Assembly (NCBI GenBank): GCA_013398055.1
Contig: VZRS01009479.1
Coordinates: 175,894-239,893 of the forward strand
Direction: 5' to 3'
Origin: Ifrita kowaldi
Lineage: Eukaryota > Chordata > Aves > Passeriformes > Cinclosomatidae
DNA: 64,000 bases
Below are positions 12,440 through 23,840 of this stretch, one piece after another; within the stretch, counting starts at the first letter, position 1; every line of letters begins with the position of its first letter. The position numbers and the translations under genes are program-made. The notes under the pieces are model-generated. The model was not told the DNA's origin. It did no database searches and was given only the letters and a program-made list of their open reading frames with translations.

Positions 12440-12980
12440 TTCCCCCTCTGCTCAGCAGTGTTGAGGACACATCTGTGTGATGTGGCCTGATGTGGGCACA
12501 GAAGTAGTAGTGCAGGAGAGATGGGTGTGTAGGAGTGAGCACAGAAAAAGACTGAAAAGATGATAAAGGGTTTGGAACATTTGTTGTATGAGGAGAGGCT
12601 GAGAGATCTGGGATTTTCCAGTCTTGAGAAGAAAAGGCTCAGGGAGGCCTCATAATTGTGAACAAATACCTGATGGCGTGGGGAGTAAAGAAGATGGAGA
12701 GTCAGGATCTGCACAGCAATGCCGAGTGGAAAGACTGGAGACAAGGGGCATAGACTGAAATAAGTTCTGTTTAAATGTAAGATCTATTTTTCCATGAGGA
12801 TGATTGAACTCTGGGTCAAGTTTCCAGGGAGGTTGTGGAGTCTTCACCCTCAGAGATGTTCAGAAACCCATTCGACACGGTCCTGGGCACCCTGCTTCAG
12901 CTGATGCTGCTCAGGTGGGGTGGGATGAGATGATTTACAGAGGTCTCTTCCCACCTCATCTATTCTGGGTGATTCTATGG
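12440..12980 (+). mobile_element. CR1 LINE 3' fragment, 5'-truncated
   Basis: CR1 is the dominant non-LTR retrotransposon of birds and inserts mostly as 5'-truncated 3' ends. The segment follows the CR1 3' tail order: a GAGGAGAGGCTGAGAGA word at about 12590, GAGAAGAAAAGGCTCAGG, then GGGAGGTTGTGGAGTCTTCA near 12830. It ends in the diagnostic GGTCTCTTCCCACCTCA... then GATTCTATGG at 12971-12980. Many substitutions and small indels make it an old, inactive copy. It carries no reverse transcriptase. Short frames inside it are not genes. Confidence 0.88.
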
Positions 12981-13863
12981 TTTAGTGTTCTACTGTGAGC
13001 ATGGAACCTCCTCTGAATCTGAATTTCGCTGCTGTTGAAGAGCTTCCAAGGATGGGAAGGACGGAATGCACATGTGGAGGGCAAACTTTGAAAAGGAGCT
13101 AATATGTATTGGTATGAGAATATCTGCATACATCCACAGAGAAACTTTTCCAACTTTTTTTTTTTTTTGAATCAGCAAAACAGTTTTTTTTAATGAAAGG
13201 AGCTTATCTAGGCAGAAAGTAGGAAAGAGAAGGAAAGGATGAGTGCAGTGGGATGAATGGTGATTGCACAAGAGTTGGCAAATGCAACTATTTCCAAATA
13301 TAATGGCATTAAGTGTTCATTGTGAAATTAGATCAGCTTTTTAAGAGCTGCAGGGTGAAAAAACACAGTATTCAGCTAATTAGACAAAGTAAAAAGATAA
13401 TGTTAAATTCTTTTCCTTCAAAAAGTATTTGTCTGCACTACCATGAATTTTAAAATAGAACTGCTTGAGATGGCAGCATTATCAAGTGATCTGCCATTAA
13501 AAGAATTATAATTCAGGTCTTTTTAATTCCCTATTGTGGAAATCTTTAAATTAGAATATCTCTAAACTGTACAAATCTGTAGTTCTCCTAGAACAATGCT
13601 GACACAGTTCTCTGATGCTCATTAAAAATTTTTATGCCTTGATTTCTATATAATGGAACATGAGGAAATTTAACTACACTTACTGGGTTTTGTGCCCAAT
13701 CCAGCTAATTACTAAAGCATCTGCCCAACTTTCAACATGTAAGTAGTTTAATCAAAGTTGGTAAGACTACTGACATGCTTAAATGAACTGAAACTGTCGT
13801 TGCCATTCTTCATTTTGAGTGTCATGAGTCAAAGGCTATCACTTTTAAGAGTACAAGTCACAG
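12981..13863. other. AT-rich non-coding DNA between two CR1 copies
   Basis: This holds a 14-base T run at 13155-13168 and otherwise AT-rich complex sequence. No exon or other repeat was recognised. Together with its flanks it separates oppositely oriented CR1 fragments. Confidence 0.5.
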
Positions 13864-14072
13864 CATCACAGAATATGCTGAGTTGGAAGGGGCCCACAAG
13901 GATGATCGAGTCCAGCTCCTGGCCCTGCACAGGACACTCCAAGAGTCACACCATGTGCTGGAGAGCATTGTCCAAACACTTCTTGAGCTTTGTCAGGCTG
14001 CTGCTGTGACCACTGCTCTGCAGGGCCTGTTCCAGTGCCCAACTGCCCTCTGAGTGAATCACTTTTTCCTAA
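13864..14072 (-). mobile_element. CR1 LINE 3' fragment, reverse orientation
   Basis: On the + strand this begins with the reverse complement of a CR1 3' end: ATCACAGAATATGCTGAGTT, then GGAAGGGGCCCACAAGGATG. It continues through CTCCTGGCCCTGCACAGGAC, CACACCATGTGCTGGAGAGC and the stretch ending CCCAACTGCCCTCTGAGTGA. This version of the CR1 tail is frequent in passerines and allied birds. It is clearly less diverged than the copy at 12440-12980, so it is probably younger. The open frame that crosses it (13758-14009) is not a gene. Confidence 0.92.
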
Positions 14073-16510
14073 GTCAAGAAGTTAAACATCAAAAGTATAT
14101 CAAGTTGAGAATATTAGAACTGACATCAAATGAGTTTACTTTTGATAACTTACAACTGTACATTTAAAACCACACTACTCTTGTATGTGTTTATTTATGC
14201 AGTTAAAAGTGCTTTGCTCAGAAGCTTTGAGGTTCTTTAATAGACTCTAGCAGCAAGAAGGCTTGGTGATCTAGCTACTTGAAAATTAAAATTTAAAAAA
14301 TCCTATTTATCAAAGGCAAAATTGTTCTGTGCTTTCAATAGATACTTGATAATCTTTCATTAACAAAGCAATTTGACAATTTTTTTTCCTTCACCCAAGG
14401 AATATAACATTAACTACTGGAACACAAATAATGTTACTAAGTATATAATTCCATTCTGTTGGGCTTTTAACTATTTTCTGTCTTTCTTTTGTTGCTAAAG
14501 CTCTTTGAGATTGAAAGGGTTGATGCAGGATCGGGGCATAATTTGAAACAGGCATTTGGTTAATCTTGGAAGTTTATTGTCTAGGGGTTTTTTTGAGTTT
14601 GGATGAGATTTGCTGTCCATCTCCTAAAGATATCATGTATCCAAATTACTTATTTTGCTCTCCTTATCCCAGATACAAAAAATTTAATGATGCACTTGTC
14701 CTTAAGGATGTGCTTACATATACCCTTGTGTAAGGATGTGAGCGTGTATTGGTGTGGCTTGCTGAATTAAGGGCCAGAAGCACATAACAATTTGATTATA
14801 AAATGTACTTCTGTCCCTGGGGGCCCATGGGCATGCTTTTGGTAGTTAATCCTGAATGAGTTAGTACAAATATAAGTAATATAACTGGTCAACAGCAACC
14901 CAAACCAATTGTTTGTCAATAGTTTTGTATAATTCTGTAACTCAGAAAAACTGCACACTAATTTTGTAATGTGTTTACATATCAGATTTTAAAAAGTGGT
15001 TGAGGATAAAGCTTTCTTTATGATTTTTTTTTTTTTTACATATATCAGATCATGTCTAAGGGAATGATAAAGTATTTTCTGACGGAAAAAACCCAAACAT
15101 ATCCTGGAAAAATGGTACTTGCTTTGGGACTGGTTTTGTTGTTATTAAAATAGCAAGTAATTAGAATCAGTGGTCCATGAAGTTTCAGTTGGAAACAAAA
15201 GAAATCATAAGAATTTGCCTGTTTACTAGATTCTCTCCAATTAGAAATGGTTTCTGATAATGTGAGAACAGCATAACGTAAACTTGCACAGTGTGTAAAT
15301 AACACTTCATTAAGTTCCTTTTTCCTTTTGAAAGTGTCTTGTCTTGGACAGAAGGGCAAGTTCTGCCAAGTGGAACTGCTTTCACCTTTGCATGATAGGG
15401 ATGTAATTGAAAGTAGCCCTAGGTGTTCTTCTTGTGCTATTTATTTAAAGTATTTATACAAGAATAAAAACCATTGAGATGAAACCTCACATATCTAGAG
15501 TAGTCTGTCTGCAGTAAGGATAATATTGATTGCAATGGCAGAAAACTCTGCAGCCAGGTCACTTTCCAGCCATTGATTGTCTTCTTTCAGACTGCCAATG
15601 ATGGCTGCATTAATTGTGTTGCTGAACTTAGCAATTTCTTTTGGTTTTTTTTTTATTATACCTCTATCCATTTTCCTAAAATGATTGAAATGTGGTAGTC
15701 ATAAAAAAGATTTGAAATAGAAGCTAGAGGAGCTTTAAAGAAAAATATTTTTTGAATGCTAATCAACAACATTGAGTAAAATCACTGTCTTTATGTTTCC
15801 ATTGGCAAGACATAGTCCAATTTGAGAACATGGACAGAAAAAAAAAACAAACCAGGAAGTAATGTACTGGGCTGCTAGGGAAAGATTCCTGGAACATGGC
15901 AAAAAAAAAGAGGAGTTGGTCTGCAGCCCCATGTTGAATGTTTTAATCTGGCAGCTCAGTCATTTCATTTAAGGTAGGGCTTGCTGACATATGTCTGTCT
16001 TTATTGCAAAATTATTTACATGCTTACACCTATTTTAGCTGTTTTTCTTCACATGTATAATTGTGTGTAGCTCTACACACAGGTAAAATGGATAACACAG
16101 TCTGTGACTGAAAGATTATTTATGTTCAGTTCCATAAATAATAATGATAAATGAAAATACTTCATATTCTTTCACAGTTCGCAACAGAACAGCTTTACAG
16201 CCAGGAGATATGGCTGGGGTCCTTAGAATCTGATGGTAGCCAAATCTTGTTAGTGTTTCTTTAAAATTCATATTAAAGAATAGGGCTATTCAGAATCCCC
16301 AGTCTTACAACCTGTAATGGGTTTTAAGTCTGGCTTATAAGAACTGAGGACAAGTGTCAGCATAGAGAGTGGTTTTCCAAAGAAGTGTGATGACGAAGGT
16401 CTCCCGGAGCTTCGTCAAGGTTTGCTCAAACTCACAGCCCAGCTATCCAAGGATTTGTGTCCTATCATCAAACCCTTCTCGTGAATTGCAACTGCAACTA
16501 TGGGCAAGAG
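14073..16510. other. AT-rich non-coding DNA, nothing recognised
   Basis: This is long AT-rich sequence with T runs (for example 15024-15037) and A runs near 15838-15848 and 15901-15910. No exon, RNA gene or repeat family was recognised. Confidence 0.5.
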
Positions 16511-16534
16511 AGGAAAGGAAAGGAAAGGAAAAGG
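16511..16534 (+). repeat. (GGAAA)n microsatellite
   Basis: Four to five copies of a GGAAA/AGGAA pentamer. It is a short simple repeat lying inside a chance 151-codon open frame (16369-16824), whose translation shows no domain. Confidence 0.85.
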
Positions 16535-16979
16535 TAACTCAAGTCTTTTCAGCAGTACAGTCCATGAATCCACAAACCTCTACAAACACAGGTGTAGATT
16601 GTATATATGGGCAGCACTGCAGAGCAGAAACCTCTCCTCAAAGTGGGGGAATGCCATGGAGGAAAGGGGTTGAGTTTTCAAGGAGAAAAAGCTGGAACAC
16701 AGCAAGGGTCCAGGAGACACCTTGGAAAATATCTTTTCACTCTTTTGCCACCCTTAGTCCTAATGTTGGCAGTTTATATCCCCAAATCAAGATGTTTCTC
16801 TGGGTCTGTGCTTTTAAAGCCTGAACAAGCCACTGATAACCAGTTTATAGCCATTTTCTGTTAACCTTCTCCAGCTTGCCTGTGGTGCTGCACTTGTTCC
16901 ACTGTCCTCAAGTGAACTTTGCATCCCCAAGCAGATCTGGAAACTACACCTTTATCTTTTTTCCCTCTTTCAAATTGTC

Positions 16980-17280
16980 AGCTGATTTCAGCTGCTATAA
17001 AAGCTGGTTCTCAAATTAAACAAGTACTATTAATTGCCAGCAACATTAGCAAAGTGTCTCATTTGAAAACATCGAGGCATTTATGATTCCATGCAGCAAA
17101 ATAAAATCACGAGTTTCTTTAGCTATTGGGTTTATTGAATTAGGTACAATAAAGCACTGATGTTGCTTTTTACTCAATTTCCTAATTTAGGAACATTTGA
17201 CATGCATTTTTCATACTAATGTATTTATATGTTCATTTGATTCTTAATAAAGAGAAGAGAAAATATTAATTTTTCTTTTA
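16980..17280. promoter_or_regulatory. Candidate conserved non-coding block
   Basis: Complex AT-rich sequence with a PBX-HOX-like AATAAAATCA word at 17100-17109 and several ATTA cores. It has no low-complexity runs and no open frame. The texture resembles conserved elements in gene deserts. No comparative evidence is available here. Confidence 0.22.
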
Positions 17281-17937
17281 TATGAGGTCTTATATAGAGG
17301 TCAGGCAAGATTTCAAAGAGCTTGCTGTGCTAATAGTGTAAGTCCAGGCACCTTACACATGCCAGAAAAAGAACATCTGTAAATGCTGTTATGGGGGGCA
17401 GATGTGCCATGAAGGTTCAAAGGCTTGGAGAGGCATGAGGAAGCTGCCTCAGATAATGCACAGCTGACAACAGTTTCTGGTATGAGGCTCTTTTAAAAGG
17501 TTGGTTTTTTTATTAACACATGTGGAGAAAGTATAGTTAAAGAACTGATAATTTGAGTTGTTGCAATGACAGTTGCCGTACCCAATGTGAAAGGCCACCT
17601 CCCCTTTAAATGGCTTGAAATGCAATGCATTTAATAAATACAGTGGAAAAGAAACAGCTCTCCTCAACCCTTCCTTTACCTAGGTGTAATATTCCTTAGG
17701 GAAATTTGTCCAGTGATTTCCAGGGTGGTGCTACACAACAGATATGTCTGGTATATTCACTTCTTTTCCATTGCCTTTTCTACATTGATCATAAACCAAA
17801 AGTGAGTCCCTTTGTATCCATCCCTCTTACAGACAGCTGCAGCTTTGGTGTGGTGTCTTGTTTAGGAACAGCAACAGCTGCCCAAGTGTTATGATTTGCC
17901 TATTCCTTCAAATCATACACACTCTACTTAGAAACCA
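17281..17937. other. Non-coding DNA, nothing recognised
   Basis: No exon, RNA gene or repeat family was recognised. Short frames on both strands overlap and are patternless. Confidence 0.5.
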
Positions 17938-17999
17938 TTTTTTTTTTTTTTTTTTTTTTTTTGTTATTTTTTTTCTTGGTTTTTTTTGGGTTTTTTTTG
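17938..17999. repeat. T-rich low-complexity tract
   Basis: A 25-base T homopolymer at 17938-17962 followed by T runs interrupted by G and A to about 17999. On the - strand this reads as a long degenerate poly-A. It could therefore be the tail of an old retroposed sequence to its right, but no body was recognised. Confidence 0.8.
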
Positions 18000-20659
18000 A
18001 CAGAGGGTTTATTAAATAAAAATGAGGATGGTAGTATTGTTATCTGAGAAGATCAGATGTGTCATGTAAGCTGTAGAGTCAGGCACCTGCATCCATCAAA
18101 TATTTAAGAAAACATCTTAGAATAAAATGTAGCACAATTCTTTAATTTTAAAATCTCTTCCCACAGTACAAAATCTATTCTCATAGATACTTAGTTTCTA
18201 AAGGAAAGAAGACTTTAAATGATATTTGATAATCAAATTTCTCCACCTCTATCATTGCTCTTTAAATCTATATTTTAAAATAAGTAAGAATACTTTTCCC
18301 CAAACTTCAGTCAAGTTTTTACCTTTATAAGATGTTTCTTTCAACACAACTCAACCACTCTCTATAATGCTTGAATTTTTTACAGCCAACAATTTTATAT
18401 GTGGATAAAGTACTAAACACTAAAGTGCTGTTCTAGTTACACATAGTGCTCCATGGAAACATAAATCCAGAATTAACATCACACTGAAGAGTAGCTGAAG
18501 ACATTTTAAGAAATGTCCCAAATTACTTCAATGTCTAGTAGCCAGACAGAAACAAAAAGCACACATATTGCAAGATGTTATGAACTTTTCTATCAAAAAT
18601 AATAAATGAAGATGTTTGCTAAAGTTGTTGGGTTACAGTTTGACTCAAAACACTGCAAAAGAGATTAGACTGAGGGGAACAGATTCAATAGTCCTGTTTA
18701 ATAGCATCTATCTACTAATTGCAGCCAGTTAGGAAAAAGTAAAAGATCCAGCTCTGTTTCATCTGATTTTGTAAATGAACCAAAAGTGGTGCATGATTTT
18801 GATATAGAAGGACATCTGTAAATGACAAGAGCTTTACTGAAGCATTTCATTTCAGTAGCAGTGAAAAGAGCCTACTGCTCAAATCATTAAGTGGCTAAAA
18901 ATCTAGCATTCTTTTGGAAGACACTGCAAGTTTGCATTAAGCATGCTTTCAGTTGTCAGGCTCCTGTTGTGACATATTGTTTGAGTCAGACTTCATCAAT
19001 CTACAAAGCATTACTTGAGGTCTGATGGCATGTGTCTACACCCAATATACTATGTACAAATGGAAGTTATACAGGATTCTGTAATTACTACCTTTCTTTT
19101 TAAGCCATAAATATTTGGTGCACTAAATTTCTGCCCTGAATTTTTCAGAAAGCAATTAGTTGGTTGCTTTATCTGCACAAAGTAGATAAAATATTGTGGC
19201 ATTGATGATTTTTTTGTGTGCAGATGTTTTGATTTTAGCACATCTGTATGCAATAAATCTATTTTCTGTGTAGAAATCGTATTTTATTATACGATTTAGT
19301 ATGGAATGTTGAATAAATAGTTTAAATTGAAATTCTTTCTTTGGGAGCACACCAGAATTATTTGCAATAGCTGATCATACCGCATATATTCTTTTTTGCA
19401 CATAAATATATTAGCCAATTTCTTTAAAAAAAGCACCAGTTTTGCTAATATTACTTTACACACAGATGGATAAATGTCAAAAATGGTCTTATGTGTAGTC
19501 TGCCTGGATTTTTAGCTGTTTCTTATGTTTCTCTCATTATAGATGTTCTAGCCTAGCAGATTGAGTTTGCAGCTAGATCGTGGTGTTGGCTGTAAAGAAT
19601 AGAAATGAGTGCATGGAGGGAGGAGTGGAAATGTTGGCTTCCTTCTGTCTGTCTTCTGTTAGTCATCTGTGAGCCAGGGCAGGGCTTTGCAAATGCAAAG
19701 TAAAATCTCGTGTGCTATAAACCCTACGTAAATTAGCCTCTAAGGACAAATTTTGTACATGGGGAGTGGAGTGAGTGGTGTGTGCTCCCAGCCCGGGCAG
19801 AACACTTGGCTGTAACCCACAACCTGAGAGTTCAGCTATGAGTAACCAAGAGTGGGTTTTGGTTAGTTTTTCACTGTAATCATTAGTACCAAACACAGTG
19901 AGACTAAATCATCAGGCCAGTGCAAGGGCTGCAGGATGCGGGAGCAGCACAGGAAGGCACCGTGTCCCATTCCTCTGTAGGGTCTCACAGGGCAGAAGGT
20001 TTTGGAGAACAGAACTCCTGCAACCTTAATGCTTCTGCTCCCAGAGCCACTACCCAAAGGTGTTAAAGCAGCTGCATGAGGGGCCTCCCTCAGCTGTCAA
20101 ATCACAGGGTCTGTTACCTACTTTTCCTCATTGAAAAGGTAACTGCTCTTTCTGGTGAGGAATTGGTTGCAAGGATGGATCCATGTGAAAGAAGACACTT
20201 CTCATCTGACAGTCCTTGCAGTTGTGTCCATAGGAAAGCAGGCCAGGCAAACAGCAAGTATTTTTCTTTCTTCAGTAGTTGGGTTTCCACGTTAAATAGT
20301 AAAATGGACAATATAGGGGTTTTTCTACATATATATATATGGTCTGTGGACAATAAATTGCTTCCTGACCATATAAGTGTCCTGCAGGTAGTTACATTAC
20401 TCTTGTGCAGGAGTTTTTTTGGTTTTGTTGTTTTTTCTGTCATCAGCTCCTAAATCTCAGCAGCTGGTAGTTTACTTTATTACCAAGCAGAACACTTTAA
20501 TACGACTATGGATAGTTCAGAGACTTTGTCACTTGTTTCTCCTACTAGTCCATCCAAACTTGAGGATTGTTGGACAATAGTGCAAAGGTTTTCTATCCTT
20601 TGTTTTTCTGTGAGAGGTCATTGTTGGCTGTCTACATATATAAATATATGCATGTATGT
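18000..20659. other. AT-rich non-coding DNA, nothing recognised
   Basis: Long AT-rich desert sequence. A small TA dinucleotide repeat lies at 20328-20340. Overlapping frames on opposite strands at 20076-20453 and 20114-20443 show no domain and are treated as chance. Confidence 0.5.
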
Positions 20660-20701
20660 AAGCAAATGCATTCAGAGCTGAAGCAAATCTATTCAGAGCT
20701 G
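20660..20701 (+). repeat. Tandem duplication of a 21-bp unit
   Basis: Two adjacent 21-bp units, both starting AAGCAAAT and ending ATTCAGAGCTG, differ at only two central bases. This is a local replication-slippage-type duplication. Confidence 0.85.
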
Positions 20702-21499
20702 TTTGCTGGGAGTTTATTTCTGCTGATACCAGGGGTCAGGTGTTTTTTAAAATATTTTATACATAGTGCCTCTGTCCTGGTGCAGCCATGTTGAGCACAT
20801 ATATTGCAAATATCTATTTCTAGACAGTATTCCAATTTTTTAAGTAATGCCCTAAATCCTTGTAAACTGATCTCTGATAACGTATTCAGTAGTAACCCTA
20901 GGCATCAAATTATTTTCTTTAAATATCTCTGGTTTAAAGTAAAAACATGTGCTGTTTTCCAAGTGTATGGTGTTACCTAGTGCTCCTGACGCAACCACTC
21001 TTTTATTCTGTATGCCGTGAATCTGGGTATCTGTGTGTGTATATCCTGCCTAGCCTGAAATGTGCTCTCTGTGGCTCTGACCACTTCCTCAGCCGAGCTA
21101 CAGTGGAAAGCAAGCGATATCTGTGGTCATGGCTGAGTGATGCTACGGCCAGTGCAGCACCTTCCAGTGCCAGAACACAGAAACCTTTGGTACCAGTCAT
21201 GCTTCCAGCACTGAAAGCGGGGGTTTTGTGTCATTTGGTTGTTTTGGAGTTGGGTGTTTTGTTTTGCTTTTTTCCTTCCATCTCCAGTTTTTGACTCTAT
21301 GACCAGTCTGGGACTGAACAGTAGAAACTGGGAACATGAGTTTAGGAACCTTCACATGTTACTTAGCAGGAGTGGCCTGGTACCAGGGAGGTCTTGGGAT
21401 CCCAGACAGAGAAGGAAACTTCACTGGGTTTGCAGAAGATTGCATTTGCCAATATCAAGCACAAGAGAAACTTTAAACTGTTTCAGGAGCGATATAATG
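20702..21499. other. Non-coding DNA, nothing recognised
   Basis: A 115-codon frame at 20947-21294 (+) begins with hydrophobic residues but shows no family resemblance and is crossed by an opposite-strand frame. No support for a gene was found. Confidence 0.45.
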
Positions 21500-21746
21500 G
21501 TGTAATAGGTAAGGAGCAGGGTAAGTCAGCATCCTTGGTTTCTATCCCTGGCTCTGCCAGCTGCTTGGTGTGTGACCTTGGGTGAAAGACTTATTCTCTT
21601 GGTGTCTCAGTTTACGCATTAGTGAAATGAGAGTAATGATACTTACCTATCTCATTGGGGCTTTTTGAGGCTTAATTAATTGATGTTTGTAAATCACTTT
21701 GTGATCCTCTAGTGAAAGTTGTTAGAGATCTGCCAAGTATTTATCC
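21500..21746 (+). mobile_element. MIR-type amniote SINE, nearly full length
   Basis: The order of conserved words matches MIR-family SINEs: a degenerate tRNA-derived head, CTATCCCTGGCTCTGCCAGC (about 21542), GTGTGTGACCTTGGGTGAAA, a TCTCAGTTTACGCATTAGTG core, and ACTTACCTATCTCATTGGGG. The tail has GAGGCTTAATTAATTGATGT, then AATCACTTTGTGATCCTCT. The tail fits the sauropsid/amniote version better than the mammalian one. These SINEs stopped moving long before modern birds, so this is a relic that may have been kept by constraint or chance. Confidence 0.82.
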
Positions 21747-23399
21747 TCTCAGGTTTTTTTTTCCTCCTGCTAGTCTGCACTCATCCATCTAATATCTAAA
21801 AGCATGCTCACAGCTAGCAACAGATAGTAGCCAAATTGCTCTTAACAGGAGATGTATGGAAGCTTTTACAAAATTACTTTTGCAAATTACCACGCTTTTT
21901 GAAGTACCATGTGCAGGGATGTAATGAAACACTCTGTAGACAAGTGTCTGTGCTACTCGCTGAACTGACTGTGGTTGTGATTTCTCTTGTAATATCTTTC
22001 AATGGTCCCAATCATACAGGACTGTTTTGAATTTCAGATGTACCTTTCTTTTAACTAATTTCACTTTGGAAAATTCTTTGGCACTCCTGAAATTTTTTCC
22101 TATGTTTTTGATTTCATGTAGACTTGTCAGTAATTAGAATGTATGGCTTTTTCTCTGGGATGGTAGAGGAAATACAGGTTCATTGTTATTACCTATTTTG
22201 CAGTTTCTTCTCAGCCTGAGAGAAGGTTACAGACTGTGTCTTGCAAGAGGTTTAAGACTCTTCAAGTGTTAGAAAGCCTTGTGGAAGTACAAGGCTACAT
22301 CCTTAGGCATACAATATTGCCATAAATTCAAATCCTCATTTGCTTTGAAACTGTAAAGGAGCTACATTCTGTCCTGGGGAGCGCGACTGAAAATGCAAAT
22401 GGGAGGAAGCACAACCTTCCCCACACCAAATTGCCTTTTCAGAAGGAGGAGAGTTTCTCCACTGCTGCTACGAGTAGGCTGTGCTGTGCTGGGAGACCTG
22501 GCAGAGTGCAGGTCTGAGCACATGGGCAGAAGGTTAACCCTGGATATGAGGAACTGCTGCTCAGAGTGGTGGAACTGGGCATCAGAAAGTACATCTGAGG
22601 AGTCTTCGAGGAATTTGAATATGAGATGCTGCAATAAGATGGGAAGGGATCCAATGTAAACATAAACTAAACTTCTCAGACATCATATTTCTTGCAGACA
22701 TCAGTGCCAGTGTTAAGGGAGGATGTAATTCTAGAAATACTGTGCCTGTTTAACAGAAGAAATTGTGCGTGTTGCTGTGTTACATTGATGATGTACATTC
22801 CTGTATGGAATATAAGGACAGGCGCTGGCAGGTCCCTCCATGTCAGTGAAGAACTCCCAACTCATTGATTAATCATTTCCAGGGAAGAATTTAAGGGATT
22901 GTCTCACCTCAGGAGATGCTCGTTTCCTGCACTGGACCTGGTCCTTTGGGAATCCAAGACAAATTTCAATACTTCACAAAGGGAAAGGCTTTGTGTGCGC
23001 ATACGTGTCTGCACACAAACTCCTACTAAATACTCTGTAAAACTGCCCACAAAGATCTCAAAAGGGGTATCCCAAGGTATCCAATGCTATGGCAATGTTT
23101 TGCATCATATTTGATAGTCAGGAAAAGTCTGTGAGGGAAGAGCAAGGATAAGAGTATACAGTGAATTAGGCTTAGACATAAATAGACCATGAACTCCTAC
23201 ATAAATAAGAGACCCCTTCTCTTAAGATTTTTCTTTTCCCTGAGCATTTCTGCATCTTGATATGCTGCTCACAGAAAAGTCATGGGGGCATCTGAGCTCA
23301 AGGACCTGACTGCAGGACTGACACCCAGCCTTGGCCAGGCCCAGTCAGGTACTCAGCAAAAATCTGTTGTAACCATATCTGGCCCAGTATCTTGTTAGA
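21747..23399. other. Non-coding DNA, nothing recognised
   Basis: Mixed AT-rich sequence without recognisable exons or repeats. Opposite-strand frames overlap at 22362-22663, which argues against either being real. Confidence 0.45.
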
Positions 23400-23840
23400 A
23401 CATATTAAAAATAAACTCTCTGAGAAATGAAACAGGATTTTTATCTTGAAATTTATGAAGCAAACAGCGATTGCGTGGGTGTGCCTGCTTCACCAAAGAG
23501 CGCTGTTTAAATGACTGCAAAGTTGGATAGCTATCGGGAACTCATTTGGAAGTAGGCTTAAAATACAGTTACCTTGCTGTGCAAAAGCCATCATAATACC
23601 TTTGACGCTTCCTTATTGACAGAGATTGCAGGGAAAGCAGTGAAATTATAAAATAAACCTACAGGCCAACTTTGAGTGTTTATTTAAAAGAGGACATTCG
23701 GCTACAATTCCAAAATCAGTTGCAGCATACACCACTGAAGTGCTTGAGCTATAATTAGTGAGGTCCTAAATGAGATAAGCATGGCAATTTAATTATCAGA
23801 TAACTTTAAGATATGCTTAAAAGGATTCCAACTTGATAGG
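23400..23840. promoter_or_regulatory. Candidate conserved non-coding block
   Basis: Complex sequence with isolated CpGs, GATA-type words (AGATAAG near 23774, TTATCAGATAAC near 23795) and ATTA cores. There is no open frame and no repeat. It has the look of an enhancer-like conserved element, but this is judged by texture only. Confidence 0.25.

Noticed and set aside
12415..12998. Short frames on both strands (12415-12744 on -, 12804-12998 on +)
   Set aside because: They lie inside or across a CR1 3' fragment, which is non-coding.
13758..14009. 83-codon + frame
   Set aside because: Most of it is the reverse strand of a CR1 tail.
16369..16824. 151-codon + frame
   Set aside because: It crosses a GGAAA microsatellite, has no recognised domain, and overlaps another + frame.
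17938..17999. Poly-T as the tail of a retropseudogene on the - strand
   Set aside because: No recognisable gene body lies to the right, and no target-site duplication was found.
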